Shown in pieces: positions 23,401 through 34,463 of a stretch of DNA of 64,000 nt. A model generated the notes under the pieces. The model saw only the letters and a program-made list of their open reading frames with translations. It made no database searches and was not told where the DNA came from. A program made the position numbers and the translations under genes. The stretch comes from Phlyctochytrium arcticum. Its lineage: Eukaryota; Chytridiomycota; Chytridiomycetes; Chytridiales; Chytridiaceae. Each line of letters starts with the position of its first letter. Within the stretch, counting starts at the first letter, position 1. The DNA lies in contig JAHLKI010000036.1 in NCBI GenBank assembly GCA_025602905.1, forward strand, positions 124,001-188,000, read 5' to 3'.

Positions 23401-24527
23401 AGTCTGACGCTTCTCTGTCATCCTCCGAAGGCATCCGGCCGCCAATGGAAGAACCATCCGATGATAAGCGTGGTGAAGACACACCGAAGGAAGATGATGT
23501 CGAAGAAGGAGAGGTTTCGGATACAGGAGAGCGGCGACAAACTCCGTCGTCCGTCGGGGCCAGTACTCCCCGCATGGAAAGATCTTCGGTCGGCCCCAGC
23601 ACGCCGCGTCTGGAAAGGACGGGGTCTGGGCGGAGGATAGGATACGGAGGTCATACTTACTCGGCTTCCTATGACCGAGACCGGGAGCGGGATAGGGACC
23701 GAGATCGTGACAAGGAAAAGGAGAGAGCGTCACCGCACCGGGAACGGGAACGTGGAAATGCCCCTGCTTTCCGCGATCGCGAACGGGATCGCCCGACTTT
23801 GACCATTTCTCGTGACTCATCTTCCACATCTCTCGCGACACCCACTCGGCGGGATTGGGACAGTGCAGGTGCGGGATCAACAAATACACCCGTGACCGGC
23901 TCCGGCTGGACTCCCATGAGTGGCGGTACTACTCCGCGCGATGCTCTCCCCAGGCAAAACAGTAGTCTTGCGGGTGGTGATCGTGATCATCGTACCGGAT
24001 CTCGCGAACGTCATACTTGGGATCGAGACCGGGATCGTGACCGCGACAGAGATAGAGACCGTGGCGATCGAGAGCGGGGACGCGGCGGGTTTGCTGGGGA
24101 GCGTGCGAGTACGCCCGGGGGAGGAAGATACAGCTTTTCCAAAGATCGAGCATACCCACCCCTTGCGGACCGGGACCGAGACCGTGATAGAGACCGCGAG
24201 CGCGATAGAGAGCGAGACCGTGAGCGAGACCGAGACCGGGATTGTCGTGAGCGTCCGCCCATTCGTGACAGGGACCGTGATAGAGACCGTGATCGAGACC
24301 GCCGCGATCGCAATCCAAATCACAGCGCAGGACAAGCTGCAACGTCCTTCAACTCTACCGACGGAGATAGGACCCGAGACCGTGATTCAAGACCGCCATC
24401 TGCAGCATCATCACAAACAAGTTTGTCGCGTGGTGCCCTACCTCCTGCTCCCAAAAGCCGAAACACTGCATCGCCCTCTCCCACTGGCTCCGGGACAAAG
24501 ACGGATCAGGGAGGTACCGACCCATAA
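20463..24527 (+). CDS. Large low-complexity protein with Arg-Asp-rich C-terminus
   Basis: Four exons: 20463-20658, 20719-21044, 21104-21216 and 21269-24527, with all phases compatible, giving about 1,297 residues. The N-terminal ~350 residues look folded (FEVIQRAVFRTFLLTWKNAA; NFPELRHIEMLHKALLNGQT; LKTNFKVVLGVRAIPDL; ELTFGDLIPQES). The middle is Ser/Pro/Thr-rich, apart from a short conserved-looking motif (PRRIGLQEYMLKKSKMAG). The last 280 residues are dominated by RD/RE dipeptides, as in nuclear RNA-processing and chromatin factors. A KRKSTADLSTEKRTKK stretch could be a nuclear localisation signal. I do not recognise the family. A nuclear role is inference only. The start may lie further upstream. 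Confidence 0.72.
23670..24312 (+). repeat. Imperfect hexamer repeats encoding Arg-Asp/Arg-Glu
   Basis: Clusters of GACCGn/GATCGn/GAGCGn hexamers at 23670-23790 and 24020-24312 code for RD and RE dipeptides in the long protein. They also generate spurious serine/arginine-rich open frames on the opposite strand. Confidence 0.8.
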
Positions 24528-24904
24528 GCTCTTAAATGTTGTAAATTGTCTACATTTTGTCTTGTCTGTCGCGGCTGTATATTAGTAAAATTATGGAATG
24601 TTGCGCCAGTGCTAAAACTCATTCGTGTGGTCCAGCCAAATTGTTTATTTTCACCTTGGCGACTTTGTGCGGTACCGTGTACCGGGAAGCTTCTATGCAA
24701 TTCAGAAGTTCCCACACTTGAACGCACTTAAACGTTGCCAGGCTCGGGACCAGTCGTCAATTGTCACGACAATATCTTTCAAGCTGGAAAAAGCGCTTGC
24801 ACACATTGGTTTCTGTTTCTGCTATAGGAAAACTCTCGATGTACGATGTAACAATGCGCAATTATTATTGAAGTCACAACAGGGTAATTTTGGTTCTTTT
24901 GCGA

Positions 24905-26218
24905 TTATTTATTTCCACAATTGCGACAATGTGACAACGAACTTTTGGGGCGACTTGCTCGCTCCATCTGGACGCGTTCAAGTAAAAAACGCTTGCTCTC
25001 TTGCAAAGCCTTCAGCTGTCTATCTTGCTTGACAATCATGTCTTGAAGTACCTTGACCCGCTCATTTGCAATCTTGATGGCGGACCGTTCCTCCTCTGAT
25101 TTGATGAGTTGCAGCGGGACTTGTGCATCATCTTTTCCCAATGGAGTTGGGGATGCGGGAGGTAACATGTCATCCACATCAGACCCAAGATCCTCCTGTT
25201 TGATTCCGCGACATTGACGTCGGCGACGACTATCTGGCGGGGACATCTCTTGTAGATGAGGATCCAATTGCGTGTGTGAAGCTTTTGGTGTTTGAGGCCC
25301 AGAGTGTTTCGAGCCGAGTGCATTTGGAAAATGAAATTTGGGAATGAGAACCGGAGGGCCCGGTGTGGGCGCTGGAGGGAGTAAGAAAGCGGGAGGAGTG
25401 GCCAGATTTGGATTGAGTAATTGCGGGGAGAGCGGATCCCCTTCTGATTCCGACAATGAAAACATGTAAGATTTGGTATTGGGCGAGATGGGACGTTGCG
25501 ACGAATTAGATTGTTGTGAATGGCGGGAGCGTTGTGTTTGGGAAACAATCTCCTCCCATTCACGCTGTGCACTTGTTTCGTCGTCTGTCGAGAATGTACT
25601 AACATGATCCCATGAGTCGCCGTCGTTGCTGTCGTTGTCGCGACAATTCATGTCATCCAGATCATCTTCAAGAGTTTTCTGAACTATGGGTACTTCGAAT
25701 ATAGTATTCGCCACCTTCCCTTCATCTCTAATATTGGTCAGGCTCAACAAAGGACTGGATGTTGGACGGGATAAGAGCAGAGGTGAGGGAGGCGGAGAAG
25801 TAGACAGGTCACTTTCTGCATCAGCTTTGAATGCGTTTACCAGATCAACTGCGTGTTTGCGAACTCGTCGCTGGACCGGTTCACTCTCAGAACCGCTGCT
25901 GTCCGAGCTTTCTATAGCGCGTGAGGCTTCCCCAGTCCCATCATCGCCCCCATCCCACTCAATCGTTGGGAACACATTTTTACTCTCTTTTCGCCCACGA
26001 TGCTTGCTTCTGCTGCCCGCAGCCAAGCACAGATCGGCCATATTTCCCTCATAATCGAGGTCTATCAGAGAAAATGATGGGTTTTTTGTCGGGGCATAGA
26101 GTCGTCGTCCTTTGTGAGTTGACAGCCGGGCGAGAGGTGAGGGTGAACGTGGTCGTTTTAAGTGTGTTGCAAAGGAGACGACCTTGGGTTTCCTTGGGGC
26201 CAATCCATCGCTGGCCAT
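24905..26218 (-). CDS. Disordered protein with C-terminal coiled coil, unrecognised
   Basis: Intronless 437-residue protein starting MASDGLAPRKPKVVSFATHL. Most of it is Ser/Pro/acidic and predicted disordered, with clusters such as SSDSSGSESEPVQRR and DDLDDMNCRDNDSNDGD. Near residues 370-420 a helix (ANERVKVLQDMIVKQDRQLK) could form a coiled coil. The end CRNCGNK contains a lone CxxC. The basic PRKPKVVSFATHLKRPRSP near the start could be a nuclear signal. It is divergent from the 26602 gene, sharing a 383-bp promoter. No family assigned. Confidence 0.7.
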   Translation of the reverse strand: MASDGLAPRKPKVVSFATHLKRPRSPSPLARLSTHKGRRLYAPTKNPSFSLIDLDYEGNMADLCLAAGSRSKHRGRKESKNVFPTIEWDGGDDGTGEASRAIESSDSSGSESEPVQRRVRKHAVDLVNAFKADAESDLSTSPPPSPLLLSRPTSSPLLSLTNIRDEGKVANTIFEVPIVQKTLEDDLDDMNCRDNDSNDGDSWDHVSTFSTDDETSAQREWEEIVSQTQRSRHSQQSNSSQRPISPNTKSYMFSLSESEGDPLSPQLLNPNLATPPAFLLPPAPTPGPPVLIPKFHFPNALGSKHSGPQTPKASHTQLDPHLQEMSPPDSRRRRQCRGIKQEDLGSDVDDMLPPASPTPLGKDDAQVPLQLIKSEEERSAIKIANERVKVLQDMIVKQDRQLKALQESKRFLLERVQMERASRPKSSLSHCRNCGNK

Positions 26219-26601
26219 AGTGACAATGCTTTCAGTAGTCTTGTAAGCATCGTCTGTCGGTCAAAAGACTTCTTGGATTGTTATAGCCCAAATTTATTTT
26301 GTCAGTTCAAAGTTCAAACTCTGCGCTGTCATCACCAGCAACAGCCACGCCTTCAGGGAATTCACTTTTGCGATATTTCCGTCAAGCTCATTCAAGACAA
26401 CGACAAGAGGAAGGCAGAACATCTTTAACACCAAGAAGGAGAAGGAATGGAGTAGCTGGAGGAAGAGATTGCGTACTGTGGCCTGAATGCACCAAACTTG
26501 TTTTGACACTCCCATCTCAAACCCACTACAAAACAGTGCCAGATAGTGGCCATCACTGAACACAGGAACAGGTTGTGCTTTCCATACAGATTGAGACTAT
26601 C

Positions 26602-28327
26602 ATGGGCAACTGCCCAAGCGTCAGCGTTGCGACCTGTTGCCCCAATTGGTCCTGGGCGAACCAACTTGTTGGCCGCAACGACCCTCGCGGACTTCCTGCC
26701 CAGCTTACTTTTGACTATGATGAGATAGACGACTTGGAGTTTGAAAATCTACTGAACGATCCTGCATATGGGAGGGGTGGAGCACGCGCTAGAGGAAGAG
26801 GTCATGGTGCACAAGGCGGGGTTTGGGATCGAATGGCAGGCCTATTCCGAGGAGGTGCGCGCGGAGCGACTAGTCCCGTTGCTGTTCATGCGCGAACTCC
26901 TGGTGGTCATGAACGGGGACCTAGTGGAGCATCGGGAGCGGGAGGTGCCCTGTGGGGAAGCTGGGGAGGCTGGGGTGCGGGGCTTTTGGGCGGGGGCAAT
27001 AACCCACGCATGGGCGGTTATCAAGCTGTGTCGACTGGTCGACATGGCCCTTCTGGCAGCGCATCACATTACTCTGGTGATGAGGAAGGAATTGACGGTG
27101 AACCAGAGCTATACCATGATGATATCCCACACGAGTCATTGAGTCGCACCCATTTTCCGACCACAGTCGCTGATGATGATGATGCCTTCCTGCGGCATGA
27201 GGAAGACGCTCAATTGATGAGCAATGAACAGATCCGTCGATTGACCAGTCAAGTGACCATTCAGGTTGGTTTTCCAGCTGGCTGTTACGCTGAATTACAT
27301 ACTCAATGCACTATAGACGCTGGTAACTCTGGACGGCGCCAATGACCCTCTATCAGAAAGCCATTCTCATGTGCGCGAAAAGCCTTCTCAACCGCCGTTT
27401 GCAGCACCGCCCCCCAAACAACCTTTGACCTCGTATGCAGCCACATCGCAACCATCCCCTGTTTCGTCCTCACCCGCCTCTCGCCAATTCAACTCACTTG
27501 GGAGTGCTGCCTCTTTATCATCTCCCCTGAGTGAAAACCCGCTGGAGGGCAATTGTCATTCTACCCCAAACGCCTCTCAAACCAATGTCGAGAGCGCTCA
27601 TACTGGTTCCTCCGATCGTGACCCGCTACCAGCCGTGAGACCACTAAACACATTCACAACTTTCCGCCCTAAAAAGCCCCGAAGTGCAAGCACTGCTGCA
27701 GCATCCAATGCAGCATCATTATTTGCTAGCGCTCTATCTGGCAATTCGGTTTCAGAGTCAGAAACGACCGCGCCAGCTGATGCACCAAATGATGGCTTTG
27801 GGTATGTTTGCATGGCGGTCTGAGATAATTGGTCCTTTTTCTGACATCCAGCTGTTTTTAGCCCTTTCAAAACCGCACAAAGTCTGGTGCGCAAGTCATC
27901 GTTGCGGCATGAACAACCGGAAGGATCGGGGACGGAAGGGCGATCCAGCACCAGCAGTGCTCAAAGCTCCCTCCGTAGTGCCCCGCTCCCTGCATCTGCT
28001 TCACCTGTCCCGTCCCAAACACCACAGACCGTTTCAACGCCCCCACCAATCGTTCAAGCACCTTCTCCAGATACATTGCCGGTAGCGACAGGCGATGTTG
28101 CCAGAAACCAGGCGACATTACAGAACGATGCAGTCGTCGATTCCAAGACATCATTGGAGCCGACGACCAAGTCAGCCAAGAAGAAGAGGAAGCAAAAGAA
28201 AAAACAGCAGGGTCAGGACCAGGAACCGGAACCGGCACAGGACGAGACCAATGATGGACAGACTTCTGATGTAAAGAATTTGAAGGCAGGGAACGGTCCA
28301 AGCGATCCTTTACAAGCTGCTATGTAG
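26602..28327 (+). CDS. MGNC-type, probably lipid-anchored disordered protein
   Basis: Three exons: 26602-27264, 27317-27801 and 27862-28327. Phases fit, giving about 538 residues. The ATG at 26602 is chosen because it yields MGNCPSVSVATCC, a consensus for N-myristoylation at Gly2 followed by palmitoylatable Cys4, Cys12 and Cys13. An acidic segment follows (FDYDEIDDLEFENLLNDPAY), then Gly/Arg-rich sequence, a possible folded helix (LMSNEQIRRLTSQVTIQTLV), long Pro/Ser/Thr linkers and a basic tail (KSAKKKRKQKKKQQ). This suggests a membrane-tethered scaffold, but no family is recognised. Its 3' end was partly duplicated downstream at about 29.8-30.05 kb. Confidence 0.72.
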
Positions 28328-28634
28328 ATATATACCGCGCATTTTCTTGTGATTCTAGATCTGATTCTAGATATTATCCGGTGCAAAACCTATCTGATTT
28401 GATATTCATTTTCCTTTTTTGCATGTGTTTATTTGTGTCCCGCGAGTGCATTTGAAAATCACCGAAACGATCTTTAGCCATCCTACAAGGCAGCACCAGA
28501 GATCATCTGCGTGTGCTCTCAAGGCTCAAATACACTATTACCTCTTCACCTTCATTCCGTTATACTCTTCCTCAGAGACTCGTACCCCAAAAACAACGCT
28601 GTCCATTTCTCACACATTCCAAGTTCAACACACC

Positions 28635-29586
28635 ATGCCGTTGTATGTCTTTCGCTTTTCCGACGACGACCAGGACGACCAACCGCTAGGAGCTTTAAGC
28701 ACTGGGACCATACTTGACGAAAAATTGGCAAAAAATCGTTGTTTGCGCCTTATTTGACTACTGTGAAGATGAGTTTGAGGTCGTGATAGGCCGCGGTGAG
28801 GATGGGACGGACACAACGATTCATATCACAAGTACACTCCCGATGAGCCAGGAAAATATCAGGAAGCCAAGTCCACTGATGCAAAGGGGAGGGACACCAA
28901 GATCAACTACACCCATTGAAGAATCGGACGTAGATTCAAAACGGTACACAGATGCAGTACAAGACGAGCTTCAACAAATGTGTTTGGTCAGAGATCAAGG
29001 ATGTGTCATTACGGGGAATCCGATTCCAGAGCAGCTTAAATGTGCTCACATCCTTACACCATCTTATGCGGTGGAATGGGTACGTTTCTATTGGACGTTG
29101 ATAATAGAATCATAAACTCTAACTCGTGAAAACAGGATGCCAAGATTACCCGGAAAGCTTGGCGCCCAAGTTTCTTATGGTGTTCGAAGCCAACTGTCCA
29201 GAAGACGGATGGGACAATTATGTGGACACCCGCCTATGATGTCAAAAATGCCATAACCCTGGATGCTAGTCTCCACAATGGCTTCAACAGGTATACATGG
29301 TCCATCGTGAAGGTCGATGGCGAGGTAAAGAATTTGCCAAATTTCGAATTACACACAGTAACTTACAAAGTCGAAACAGTATCGAACATTCGCGTTTTCG
29401 CCAGGAGCAGTCGCGGACACGGTCGTCAATCTACCACCGAAACTCCGCCCAGGGAAATATGAAAACTATTACGTGGAGCATTTTCCACTCGAGTCTACTT
29501 TCGAGCAACATTTCTGCGAAGCCGTCTCGAGGAATTTTGTGAGGAATTACGTGGCGTCGTATGAGAACTTCTGGGGCGGACGTTGA
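28635..29586 (+). pseudogene. HNH (HNH_2-like) endonuclease-domain gene with frameshifts
   Basis: Starts MPLYVFRFSDDDQDDQPLGA. The frame closes near 28755, just after a run of six A in GCAAAAAATCG, while the neighbouring frame continues convincingly as DYCEDEFEVVIGRGEDG. The core holds the HNH pattern: LVRDQGCVITGNPIPEQLKC, then AHILTPSYAVEW, an intron near 29080-29135, and ITLDASLHNGFNRYTWSIV. A second frame change occurs near 29360; the correct C-terminus continues in the other frame (FSPGAVADTVVNLPPKL, then NFVRNYVASYENFWGGR, stop 29586). No normal-length intron explains either shift. It is either a recent pseudogene or affected by two sequencing errors. Fungal HNH_2 proteins of this layout are common and of unknown function. 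Confidence 0.62.
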
Positions 29587-29799
29587 TGAAGATTTAGATT
29601 TTGGAGGGGACAGCATAGGCTCTTGGTAATGGAGGAGGACGAGTTGATGAACAAGGACACTGTAGAATAACTATTTCAAAAAACGTTGGGATAGTGAGGG
29701 AAGGATTGCCTATAACTATTTCATGCATATTGTTTCAATCCAAGATGTACACTAGCCAGCATGGCTAATGTGCTATTTGGACTTTGCATTTAAAATCAG

Positions 29800-30050
29800 A
29801 TCGATCAAGGCGAGGCCTTCCAGAAAGAGCGAACAGAGAGTCCCTTTCCGAGTCGATTCGAATTCACCAAGCTGAAAGGGTGCTGACCAAATCGGCCAAT
29901 AGCAAGAGACAGCAAAGGAAACATCAGCAAGGTCAGGGCCAGGAAACAGGAAATGATGGACAAACTTGTGGTGTAAAGTATGTGGATATAGATAGGCAAC
30001 GGTCTAAGCGATCCCTTCCCAGCTACTATGTCGATATATGGCACACATTA
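29800..30050 (+). pseudogene. Decayed duplicate of the 3' end of the MGNC gene
   Basis: The stretch resembles 28160-28380. Shared elements are AAGTCAGCCAA / AAATCGGCCAA, CAGCA-GGTCAGG-CCAGGAA, AATGATGGACA-ACTT, GTGTAAAG-AT, GGTCTAAGCGATCC and GCTACTATGTCGATATAT. In translation, QGQGQETGNDGQTCGVK matches QGQDQEPEPAQDETNDGQTS with a gap. The coding frame is broken and the 5' part of the gene is absent. Confidence 0.75.
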
Positions 30051-31483
30051 TTCATAAGGATTTTGCCGCCACGAGTCAGATCACGTCAATGAGAGGAAAG
30101 AATGTATTTGGTGCTTGCTTTCCAGGAAGTCACCAAGCTGAATGATTGCTGAACTACTCTGCTTTACACCGACAGTCGGTGGGACTAGCATTAAGTTTCT
30201 TTTTTGGTACGAGCCCGCGGTAGATCGTGCGGTAGGGAAACGTACCCAGTGCATAACATTGTGCATACTCCCAGAATCGGGGCTTGAGTACGTTTCAAGA
30301 GTCGTTTATCTTTCTGTTTCTAACTCATATATATGATAACATGATGGCAACATGAAGGCAACATTATTTTGCACGTTGAGCTTTCGGCCGATGAGTTCTG
30401 GTTGCTGCTGCGGGGTGATTGCCAATGCTATTGGCACTGACCGTTCTAAGTAAACGCGTCTGTACCATCCAGCACGCAATTGTATTTTCCCAGGCAACCG
30501 AAACCAATCGGGGCCTCTGCCCGTAATTTTCACCCACACAATTCTATCTTATTCCGGGACTTTTATGATCTTGGTTGGCGAGACGCAAACAGCAACGGAT
30601 CCATTCCCCACATTGATCGTCAGTGACAGGCAGATTGACAGCGCCCCCTTTCCTTCTCTTTCCCTTAGTCAACCGTGCAAACCTTGCTATGTTTTTCTTC
30701 TTCCTTTCGTGTGTTGCTTAACCTACCCTTTGCCTTGCTCTGTTACATAGATGATCTAAACTAAGTTCTGTCTGCTATTCTTGAAATTGTGCACCATTTG
30801 CGCGTAAAGCTCTAACGCGGGCTGCACATGATCAAACTTGGATCAGGATCGACCAGGTTGGCCACAATATTTTTCATTTTGGACAGTGCTCATTTATTAT
30901 GGAGTGATGGTAATTTTTGAGCATGGAGCGAGTGTGTTCCACAATAGCGGAGCGACAGTCTTGACGGATAAAGGATCACATTTCTAAGATCATTCAAAAA
31001 TAGAATATACTTAGCTGCAATTGCAGTATGGGCTTAGTAAACGTGGGAATTTGTAAGACGTTTTTTCTTATTCTTGCCTCACGGACTCCGGGTAGGTTAT
31101 TTCTAACGTCCGGGTCCAAGTCCCCACGCTGGTAAGTACCGTACCAGTTTTCTCTGCCATTCGCCGTGGGACCTCCGCTGGAACCTGCTGACATTTACGT
31201 TGGAGCGCTCTAGAGATGATCCCAACATCTTTAAATACTCTCATGAGTGATGTAACAGACAAGAACGGGGGTAACCCGTTTGGATCTTGGGATTTATTCA
31301 GGATATGAAAAAGAAAGGCAAAGCTATACATCCCCGAATCATACGGTATTGATATAGTCAATGGTGAAACAGAGAAAGTTTCTGTACAAGATAAGCCCAT
31401 TGAATAAAGCGCAGTAGCATAGGGTGCAAATCACGGTGTAGCTGCGTCTTCTAATCATCTCTATGTGCCGGACTATCAAACCC
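30051..31483. other. Intergenic region, no supported gene
   Basis: About 1.4 kb between the duplicated fragment and the 3' end of the TMEM70-like gene. It contains a pyrimidine-rich stretch (30640-30740) and AT-rich sequence. No open frame with recognisable or spliceable coding content was seen. Confidence 0.5.
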
Positions 31484-32502
31484 TTACTGTTTGCCCTCCT
31501 TGGCCCGCAAATCCTTGACAACTTCATCCCACGATGCCACCCTACCAGCGGTACCAGAGTTGGTACCACCTCCTGCTTTAGCCGCAGCGCCCCGGCCTGA
31601 AACGTTGATACGTTTAACGATCTGTTCAAACTCGTCCAACTCTGGCACGTCCAAGTCTTCATGAACGTAGAACGCTTGGCGAGGACGAGCCGTCGGAGCA
31701 CGGCTTTTCCGGGGAAGGATCGATGCGAGCACGGCAGTTGCAGAGGAAGATACTGATGTGGCGTTGTCGAGTGTCCAGCATGCAAACATGCGCGCACTGC
31801 TGGGCGATAGTTTTGAGATGGGAGCCACTGTATATCGACGATTCCCGAAGAAATTCAATGTCTCCAGGATGATGCTACTCTCCTCTGTGGAGGACCCTGC
31901 TGTAGACCGAGTCGAGGGTGTCAGCCCAGTGGATGCAGATGAATTGGATGGGGATGGGGGGATAATGATGCGGGTCACATAGGGACTGACGCAGTATTGA
32001 ATCAGGGCAGTGGATCCGCCGCTCGTTATAAGTGCTATCAGATGGTCAGTAAACGGTAATTCACCAAGAGTAGACAAGCAAAAAAACCTACCCGCTCCCA
32101 GCATGGTCGCCAGCACAGTAGGATTGAGTGTACCCGCCATGGCAGACAACGGAACAAGAAGAGTACTCAAAAATAAGGTCGCAACGGATACTCGTCTGTG
32201 AAAATTTGACGTTAGTTTTCCTAGCCTCTGAACATAAACAATCCATCAACATACTTGAGAGTGACAAGGGTTTTTGTCATTGGGCCATGGTACAGGACCT
32301 TTGCACTGGGTGCTAGAGGAGGGTGGTCTGCATCTGTCTTGGGTTCGCTGAATCCACTTGTGGAATAGTTGCGGGAAGTTCGTTGGCGGTGGCAAGCAAC
32401 TGCTCCAACGCGAAGAGCACTAGTGAGGGACGCAGGACCATGTTCAGGTCGCAGAGCTCTTGCACAGATCGTTCGGGCAGATCGGTTCAGAGATATTATC
32501 AT
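31484..32502 (-). CDS. TMEM70/TMEM186/TMEM223-like mitochondrial membrane protein
   Basis: The ATG at 32502 gives MIISLNRSARTICARALRPE, an Arg/Ser-rich mitochondrial presequence. The conserved core starts KVLYHGPMTKTLVTLK and continues across a GT-AG intron into RVSVATLFLSTLLVPLSAMA (TM1). A second intron precedes ALITSGGSTALIQYCVSPYV (TM2 and the family's YV-R region). Then come LETLNFFGNRRYTVAPI and RQAFYVHEDLDVPELDEFEQ, as in TMEM70-family C-terminal domains that act in assembly of ATP synthase or other inner-membrane complexes. A Ser/Thr insertion (SNSSASTGLTPSTRSTAGSS) lies between them. It is divergent from the lactate dehydrogenase gene, 252 bp apart. Confidence 0.75.
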
Positions 32503-32754
32503 TGTTTTCGGTCTGAAACTCAGTGAGGTTTTGGGAAATTTTATCGGAATTTGCCTGCAGTGGCTGTGAAAGCAAGTTGCTGAAACGAGTAAATGAAGCC
32601 GTGATGACAATCATTCTGAATCACGGCTTTCACGCGAAAACACCCGAGAAACACCTCCTTCCAGCAGTTTATAAAAGGTTCAGAGATCCCCGAGAGATCC
32701 GTAAAGCAACCCCATAACATTCAAAAGGCGAGACCTCGTATTCCAAGCGGCAAG

Positions 32755-34355
32755 ATGACTGGACGGATCATCTCGTTTCAAGACGTCGCAAAGCACAATT
32801 CGCGCGACGACTGCTGGTGCGTTATCCACGGAAAAGTTTACAATTTGACGCCGTTTCTCGACAGTCATCCTGGAGGAGCTGGGGTAGGTAACAGCAGAAT
32901 CCTCGTTAAGCTCTCATGTCTCATTCTTACTTTCCATGTCCGCCAGGTCATTGTCAAGCAAGCCGGCAAAGATGCCACGGAAGCGTTCGACCCTATTCAT
33001 CCCAAAGATATCATTGATCGATTTCTGCCAAAGGACTTGTACCTCGGCGATGTTGACGAGAAGACGCTTCCGAAATCATCAGAATCCGCTGACCAAAAGG
33101 CCCGTCAGATGATGGAACGTCCCGCCCTTGGCTCAATACTAAACTCGTTCGATTTTGAGGCTGTCGCCCGCAAAGTCTTAAAACCGGAAGCTTGGGCGTA
33201 CTATTCGTCCGGCGCCGATGATGAATTGACTCTGCAAGAAAACCACGCCGCCTTCCATCGTATATGGCTTCGGCCACGGGTGCTGGTTAACGTCCGGGAT
33301 GTGGACACGTCAACTACAATGCTGGGATCTCTCAGCAATTTACCCATTTACATATCCGCCACGGCACTTGGCAAACTAGGACATAAAGAGGGAGAGGTGG
33401 TCTTGACGAGAGGTGCTGGTAAAAAAGGAATTATACAAATGATGCCGACGTTGGCCAGTTGTTCGATGGATGAGATGGTAGATGCTCGTATAGACGGTCA
33501 AACACAGTGGTTTCAGCTGTATGTCAATAGCGGTACGTTCAGCATTCAGTATGAAATGAAGCTCTATGTCTGAACTGTGTTGATCCAGATCGCAAAATCA
33601 CGGAACGCTTGGTGCGTCACGCGGAAAAACGAGGCGCCAAAGGTCTTTTTATTACGGTAGATGCCCCCCAGCTGGGTCGTCGCGAAAAAGACATGCGCAC
33701 AAAGTTTGTCGATGATGCTCCTGACGTTCAGTCGTCTTCGAAAGTCGAGCGCAATGAGGGAGCTGCTCGCGCCATCTCTTCTTTCATTGATCCAGCTCTT
33801 TCCTGGGACGATATTGCCTGGTTCAAGAGCATCACGTCTATGCCAATTGTCCTGAAAGGAGTGCAGGCGGGCGAGGACGCCGTACTGGCTGCACAAAGCG
33901 GCATCGCCGGAATAGTCGTATCAAATCATGGAGGTCGCCAATTGGACACTTCTCGTTCCGGAATTGAAGTTCTCGAGGAAGTCATGCAATATCTTCACGC
34001 TGCAAACATTGACACATCACCAGGCAACTTTGAAGTATTTGTCGACGGCGGATTCCGACGTGGAACCGATATTTTCAAAGCACTAGCTCTAGGCGCACGA
34101 GGCATCGGGCTTGGACGCCCCTTCCTTTATGCCATGTCGAGTTATGGCCAGGAAGGCGTGGAACGCTTAATTGATTTGCTGCGAGCTGAACTGGAAATGG
34201 TGATGCGTCTCATGGGAGTGCGCTCCCTTGCCGATATACAAAAGAACATGGTCATTACAAAGACCCTCTCGTCGCACGCAGGGAGCGCGCCGGTTGATTC
34301 TATAGGGAATGCAGTGTATGAACGACCCACACCCGTATTTAGCGCAAAACTATGA
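32755..34355 (+). CDS. Cytochrome b5-FMN L-2-hydroxyacid dehydrogenase (cyt b2-like), peroxisomal signal
   Basis: Oxidises L-lactate or a related L-2-hydroxyacid using FMN, with an N-terminal cytochrome b5 domain. Three exons: 32755-32883, 32947-33532 and 33589-34355. The first intron is 63 nt, divisible by three and stop-free. The b5 domain holds the heme motif HPGGAG, with GKDATEAFDPIHP after it. The FMN-dependent alpha-hydroxyacid domain shows YYSSGADDELTLQENHAAFH, MPTLASCS, LFITVDAP, GVQAGEDAV, SNHGGRQLD (catalytic His in the SNHGGRQ motif), DGGFRRGTD and LGARGIGLGRPF. Unlike yeast Cyb2 there is no mitochondrial presequence: MTGRIISFQDVAKHN starts directly in the b5 domain. The protein ends SAKL, a consensus PTS1, so a peroxisomal location is likely. 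Confidence 0.9.
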
Positions 34356-34463
34356 TTCATTCGCATATCCACATACATCATCACATACATCTAACATAAA
34401 TACAAGCATCAGAAACTATTTACAACATACGAAGCAGTCCAGGGCAGTCCGCCACGTCAAACG

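Noticed and set aside
24011..24313. Serine/arginine (SR) repeat protein on the minus strand
   Set aside because: It is the antisense reading of RD/RE repeats in the plus-strand gene.
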